A stretch of DNA of 7,575 nt from Palsa-506 sp050013415 (GTDB taxonomy: Bacteria; Actinomycetota; Actinomycetes; Streptosporangiales; Streptosporangiaceae). The DNA is taken from positions 1 through 7,575 of the forward strand of contig JBEKFH010000241.1 in the NCBI GenBank assembly GCA_050013415.1, in the 5' to 3' direction. Made by a program: the position numbers and the translations under genes. Position 1 is the stretch's first letter; every line of letters starts with the position of its first letter. The notes below the pieces were generated by a model. That model was not told the DNA's origin and searched no databases. It saw nothing but the letters and a program-made list of their open reading frames with translations. Below are positions 6,086 through 7,575 of this stretch, in pieces.

Positions 6086-6466
6086 CTACTCGGGCCCGCG
6101 CATGCTGTTGTAGACGGCGATCAGGGCTGTCTTCTGCGCGTCGGTAAGGCGCTCGTCGGCCTGGATCGCGGCCACTGTGCTGTCCTGCGATGGCGTCGCG
6201 GCCCGGTCGCCGGGCTCGCCGGGGCCGGCTGGGTTCAGCAGGCCCGCCTGAGTCAGCAGCGTTTCAGCGGAAACGTTGAGCGCGTCGGAGATGAGCTTGA
6301 TCACGCGAACGGACGGCTGATGCAGGCCGCGCTCGATCTGGCTCAGGTACGGGTTGGACAGCTTGGTCATCTCCGCCAGCTGGCGCAGCGACAGGTTCGC
6401 CTGCTTACGGGTACTGCGGATGAACGCGCCGAGCGCGTCCATCTGGGTGTCCCACGGGTCTTTCAC
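6086..6466 (-). CDS. XRE family helix-turn-helix regulator, Rv0474-like
   Basis: A 126-residue cytoplasmic DNA-binding protein. An HTH_3/Cro-C1 domain spans about residues 11-71: GAFIRSTRKQANLSLRQLAE, then turn and recognition helix 'LSNPYLSQIERG' with the conserved S-x-I-E-x-G, then PSVRVIKLISDALNVSAETLL. A linker rich in Pro/Gly/Asp follows, and the C-terminus (about 96-126) has a short helical segment, ADERLTDAQKTALIAVY, which I recall as conserved in actinobacterial relatives such as M. tuberculosis Rv0474. The start is a GTG at 6466 with GAGG five nucleotides upstream; the ATG eight codons in lacks a better site. In mycobacteria the relative sits beside hbhA; here it also neighbours an HBHA-like gene, but downstream of it and behind a strong hairpin. 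Its targets are unknown; the HBHA-like promoter with its inverted repeat is a natural candidate. Confidence 0.9.
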   Translation of the reverse strand: MKDPWDTQMDALGAFIRSTRKQANLSLRQLAEMTKLSNPYLSQIERGLHQPSVRVIKLISDALNVSAETLLTQAGLLNPAGPGEPGDRAATPSQDSTVAAIQADERLTDAQKTALIAVYNSMRGPE

Positions 6467-6518
6467 GGTCGCCTCGGGTTGAGCCTGTGCCTGCGCCGAT
6501 CTGGCTGAGCCTGCTGCG

Positions 6519-6557
6519 CACGCGCGGCGGACCAGGACAGCCGGTCCGCCGCGCGTG
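6519..6557 (-). terminator. Perfect 15-bp hairpin terminator after the HBHA-like gene
   Basis: CACGCGCGGCGGACC (6519-6533) and GGTCCGCCGCGCGTG (6543-6557) form an uninterrupted 15-bp stem around a 9-nt loop, starting 2 nt after the stop codon of the HBHA-like gene. No U-tract follows on the minus strand, as is usual in high-GC actinobacteria. It should stop or strongly attenuate read-through into the XRE gene, whose GTG is 52 nt further on. Confidence 0.82.
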
Positions 6558-6559
6558 AC

Positions 6560-7360
6560 TCACTTCCCGGTGTCGTCGGCCACCTTCGCCGCGTTGCTGG
6601 CGGACTTGGCGGTGCCCGTGCTGGCGGTGCCCGTCTTGCTGGCGGGGGTCGTCTTCCTGGCGCTCGTGCTCTTGGCGGCGGCAGCTTTGCCCGCGGCCGG
6701 GGCCTTGGCGGCCGCGGCCTTGCTGGCGGCGGCAGTCTTGGCGGCGGCCGGGGTCCCGCCCGCGGTCGTGGCCTTGCTGGCCGCGGCTGTCTTGCCAGCG
6801 GCGGCTGCCTTGCCAGCGGCAGGGGTCCGGCCGGCGGCGGCAGTCTTCCTGCTGGCCGGGGTCTTGGGGGCCGCCGGTGCACCCGGCTTTGCCGGGGCGT
6901 GCGTGCCCGCGGCCCTGGCGGACGTGGTCTGGCCGACTGACCTGGCCGGCCTGGTGACGGACCTGACCGGCGTCACGCCTGCCCTGGCGAGCAGCGGCGA
7001 AACCGCGTCACGAGCCTGGCCGGTGAGCTTCCGCTGCGCGGTCAGCAGCCGCCCGGCGAGATGGTGGGCGCTGCCCTCGAGATCGTCGCGGGAGGGGAGC
7101 CTGCCGACCAGGTCGTCGCGGGACGGGAGCCTGCCCACGAGGTCGTCGCGGGACGGGAGCCTGCCCACCAGGTCGTCGCGGGAGGGAAGCCTGTCAGTCA
7201 GGGACGGCAGGTCCGGTCTGACGGACTGTGCGGCCGCCGCGGCGGTCTTGATGGCCTCGGTCACTGTCTCCTGGCCCTTGCGCATCTGCTCCCGGCCCTT
7301 GCGGACCCGGCCGCGGACCTTGTCCTGCAGCTCCTGGCTGATAACGCGGGTGTCGACCAT
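6560..7360 (-). CDS. HBHA-like / histone-like Ala-Lys-rich protein with tandem repeats
   Basis: A 266-residue basic protein with no signal peptide. Residues 1-45 are a charged helix (KVRGRVRKGREQMRKGQETV), probably coiled coil. Residues 58-97 are four tandem copies of LPSRDDLVGR, the last ending in EGS. Residues 98-126 (HHLAGRLLTAQRKLTGQ to AVSPLLAR) resemble the body of actinobacterial heparin-binding-haemagglutinin-like proteins, which I recall as having a single 'DRLP-x-P-E-E' site before an 'AQRKFAE' helix. From about 143 the sequence is low-complexity, with AAAGK, AASK and AAAKAP units giving a strongly positive tail like that of HBHA or Lsr2/HupB-type histone-like tails. It may bind DNA, RNA or acidic polysaccharide; the sequence does not decide. 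A strong AGGAGGAG ribosome site and near-consensus promoter suggest high expression. It is monocistronic by the hairpin after it. Confidence 0.8.
   Translation of the reverse strand: MVDTRVISQELQDKVRGRVRKGREQMRKGQETVTEAIKTAAAAAQSVRPDLPSLTDRLPSRDDLVGRLPSRDDLVGRLPSRDDLVGRLPSRDDLEGSAHHLAGRLLTAQRKLTGQARDAVSPLLARAGVTPVRSVTRPARSVGQTTSARAAGTHAPAKPGAPAAPKTPASRKTAAAGRTPAAGKAAAAGKTAAASKATTAGGTPAAAKTAAASKAAAAKAPAAGKAAAAKSTSARKTTPASKTGTASTGTAKSASNAAKVADDTGK
6575..6900 (-). repeat. Low-complexity region encoding the Ala/Lys/Thr-rich tail
   Basis: Degenerate short repeats built on GCC/GCG (Ala) and AAG (Lys) codons, such as AAAGKTAAASK, with period near 12-15 bases. The composition creates a long spurious open frame on the plus strand. 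The tail carries many Lys and almost no Asp/Glu until the last residues, so it is strongly basic. Confidence 0.75.
7070..7189 (-). repeat. Four tandem 30-bp repeats encoding LPSRDDLVGR
   Basis: Exactly four contiguous 30-bp units, in frame, encode residues 58-97 of the HBHA-like protein. The middle two nucleotide units (7111-7140 and 7141-7170) differ at one base; the outer two carry a few more changes. Near-identity of the DNA, not just the protein, points to recent expansion by slippage or unequal recombination. Copy number may vary between strains. Confidence 0.93.
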
Positions 7361-7363
7361 TGG

Positions 7364-7371
7364 CTCCTCCT
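7364..7371 (-). promoter_or_regulatory. Ribosome binding site of the HBHA-like gene
   Basis: AGGAGGAG on the minus strand, ending 3 nt before the ATG at 7360, with the GGAGG core at good spacing. It is among the strongest ribosome sites in the window and fixes the start. Confidence 0.85.
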
Positions 7372-7387
7372 GGCTAGTTAACTGCTT

Positions 7388-7417
7388 ACTATAGTTTGCA
7401 TAAGTACATTATGTCAA
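7388..7417 (-). promoter_or_regulatory. Near-consensus sigma-70 promoter of the HBHA-like gene
   Basis: On the minus strand a perfect -35 TTGACA (7417-7412) and a good -10 TATAGT (7393-7388) are separated by 18 nt, within an AT-rich island that stands out from the GC-rich surroundings. Transcription would start near 7381, leaving a leader of about 20 nt with the ribosome site. This fits the primary housekeeping sigma factor (HrdB/SigA type). Confidence 0.85.
7399..7413. promoter_or_regulatory. Inverted repeat in the promoter spacer, possible operator
   Basis: CATAA (7399-7403) and TTATG (7409-7413) are perfect inverted arms around GTACA. The site sits between the -35 and -10 boxes and overlaps the -35 by two bases, where a bound regulator would block RNA polymerase. 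Two further 8-bp palindromes, ACTATAGT (7388-7395, over the -10) and AGTTAACT (7376-7383, around the start point), lie beside it. Short palindromes occur by chance in AT-rich DNA, so the operator role is a guess. Confidence 0.35.
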
Positions 7418-7436
7418 GCCAGCGCAATGCGCCGGC
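7418..7436. terminator. Possible weak hairpin between the minus-strand genes
   Basis: GCC-A-GCGC, loop AAT, GCGC-C-GGC forms a 7-bp stem with one A/C mismatch, directly upstream of the -35 box. It could end the transcript of the minus-strand gene entering at 7575, about 90 nt after that gene's stop. Short and interrupted, so only tentative. Confidence 0.3.
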
Positions 7437-7522
7437 CCAGGCCCGGTCCCGCGGAGCCTGTCGCGTTCCTGATCCATGTGCGGGCCAGTGCTCAGGCGGA
7501 GCGGCGGAACAGGCGAGCTGGG

Positions 7523-7575
7523 TTAGGACAGCACGCGCCGCCGGAAGTTGCGCAGCCCGATCGCCAGGAACGCGG
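7523..7575 (-). CDS. C-terminal end of an unidentified protein, possibly an ABC-2 type permease
   Basis: The minus strand is open from the window edge to a TAA at 7525-7523, giving AFLAIGLRNFRRRVLS. A short hydrophobic run followed by a basic tail of this form is common at the C-terminus of ABC-2 type (drug or polysaccharide export) permeases, where the last helix ends in arginines on the cytoplasmic side. Only 17 codons are visible, so both the coding call and the family are weak. The remaining 100 bases to the HBHA-like promoter hold no gene. Confidence 0.4.
   Translation of the reverse strand, partial: AFLAIGLRNFRRRVLS

Noticed and set aside
6480..6513. Direct repeat TGAGCCTG twice upstream of the XRE gene as an operator
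   Set aside because: Eight bases in direct orientation with no dyad symmetry and no recognisable promoter nearby; chance is likely.
6555..7394. A 279-codon plus-strand open frame rich in Ala/Leu/Val that looks membrane-like
   Set aside because: It is the mirror of the Ala/Lys repeats on the minus strand. The minus strand has a strong promoter, ribosome site, charged helix and terminator; the plus strand has none.
1..7575. tRNA/rRNA genes, CRISPR array, insertion sequence or phage genes
   Set aside because: None seen: no spaced repeat array, no cloverleaf-type sequence recognised, no transposase, integrase or phage protein.

Overview
The window is very GC-rich (roughly 70% by eye), has strong G/C third-position bias and carries actinobacterial hallmarks: a lipoprotein-type Liv solute-binding protein, a heparin-binding-haemagglutinin (HBHA)-like Ala/Lys-rich protein next to an Rv0474-type XRE regulator, and GC hairpin terminators without U-tracts. 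It is most likely from a high-GC Actinomycetota, perhaps a Streptosporangiales/Frankia-like lineage; the genus cannot be read from the sequence. No RNA genes, CRISPR array or transposase were seen.

Layout. (1) Bases 1-1659, plus strand: the 3' end of a LivM-type branched-chain amino acid ABC permease, overlapping by 4 nt a complete solute-binding lipoprotein, closed by a strong hairpin 6 nt after the stop. (2) 1716-4845, plus strand: a tightly coupled set of a TetR regulator, a CaiC-like acyl-CoA/carboxylate-CoA ligase (ATGA overlap) and a citrate-synthase-fold 'citryl-CoA lyase'-like protein (2-nt gap). Next to an importer, this looks like uptake and CoA activation of a small acid under TetR control; the substrate cannot be read. 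(3) 4846-5067: non-coding space between convergent genes, containing a 52-bp imperfect palindrome. (4) 7417 down to 5068, minus strand: a near-consensus sigma-70 promoter drives an HBHA-like protein with four tandem 10-residue repeats and a Lys/Ala-rich tail; a perfect 15-bp hairpin ends that unit; then come an XRE regulator and a CbiX-like protein whose usual metal-binding histidine is missing. (5) 7523-7575, minus strand: the last residues of another protein, possibly an ABC-2 permease.

The genes are ordinary families, and no wholly new system is evident. The features most worth a second look are in the details: departures from family consensus in three enzyme-like proteins (Arg for Lys in the ligase A10 motif, no Asp in the citrate-synthase-like active site, no His in the CbiX motif), the 30-bp in-frame repeat array in the HBHA-like gene, an operator-like inverted repeat inside its promoter, and the intergenic palindrome.
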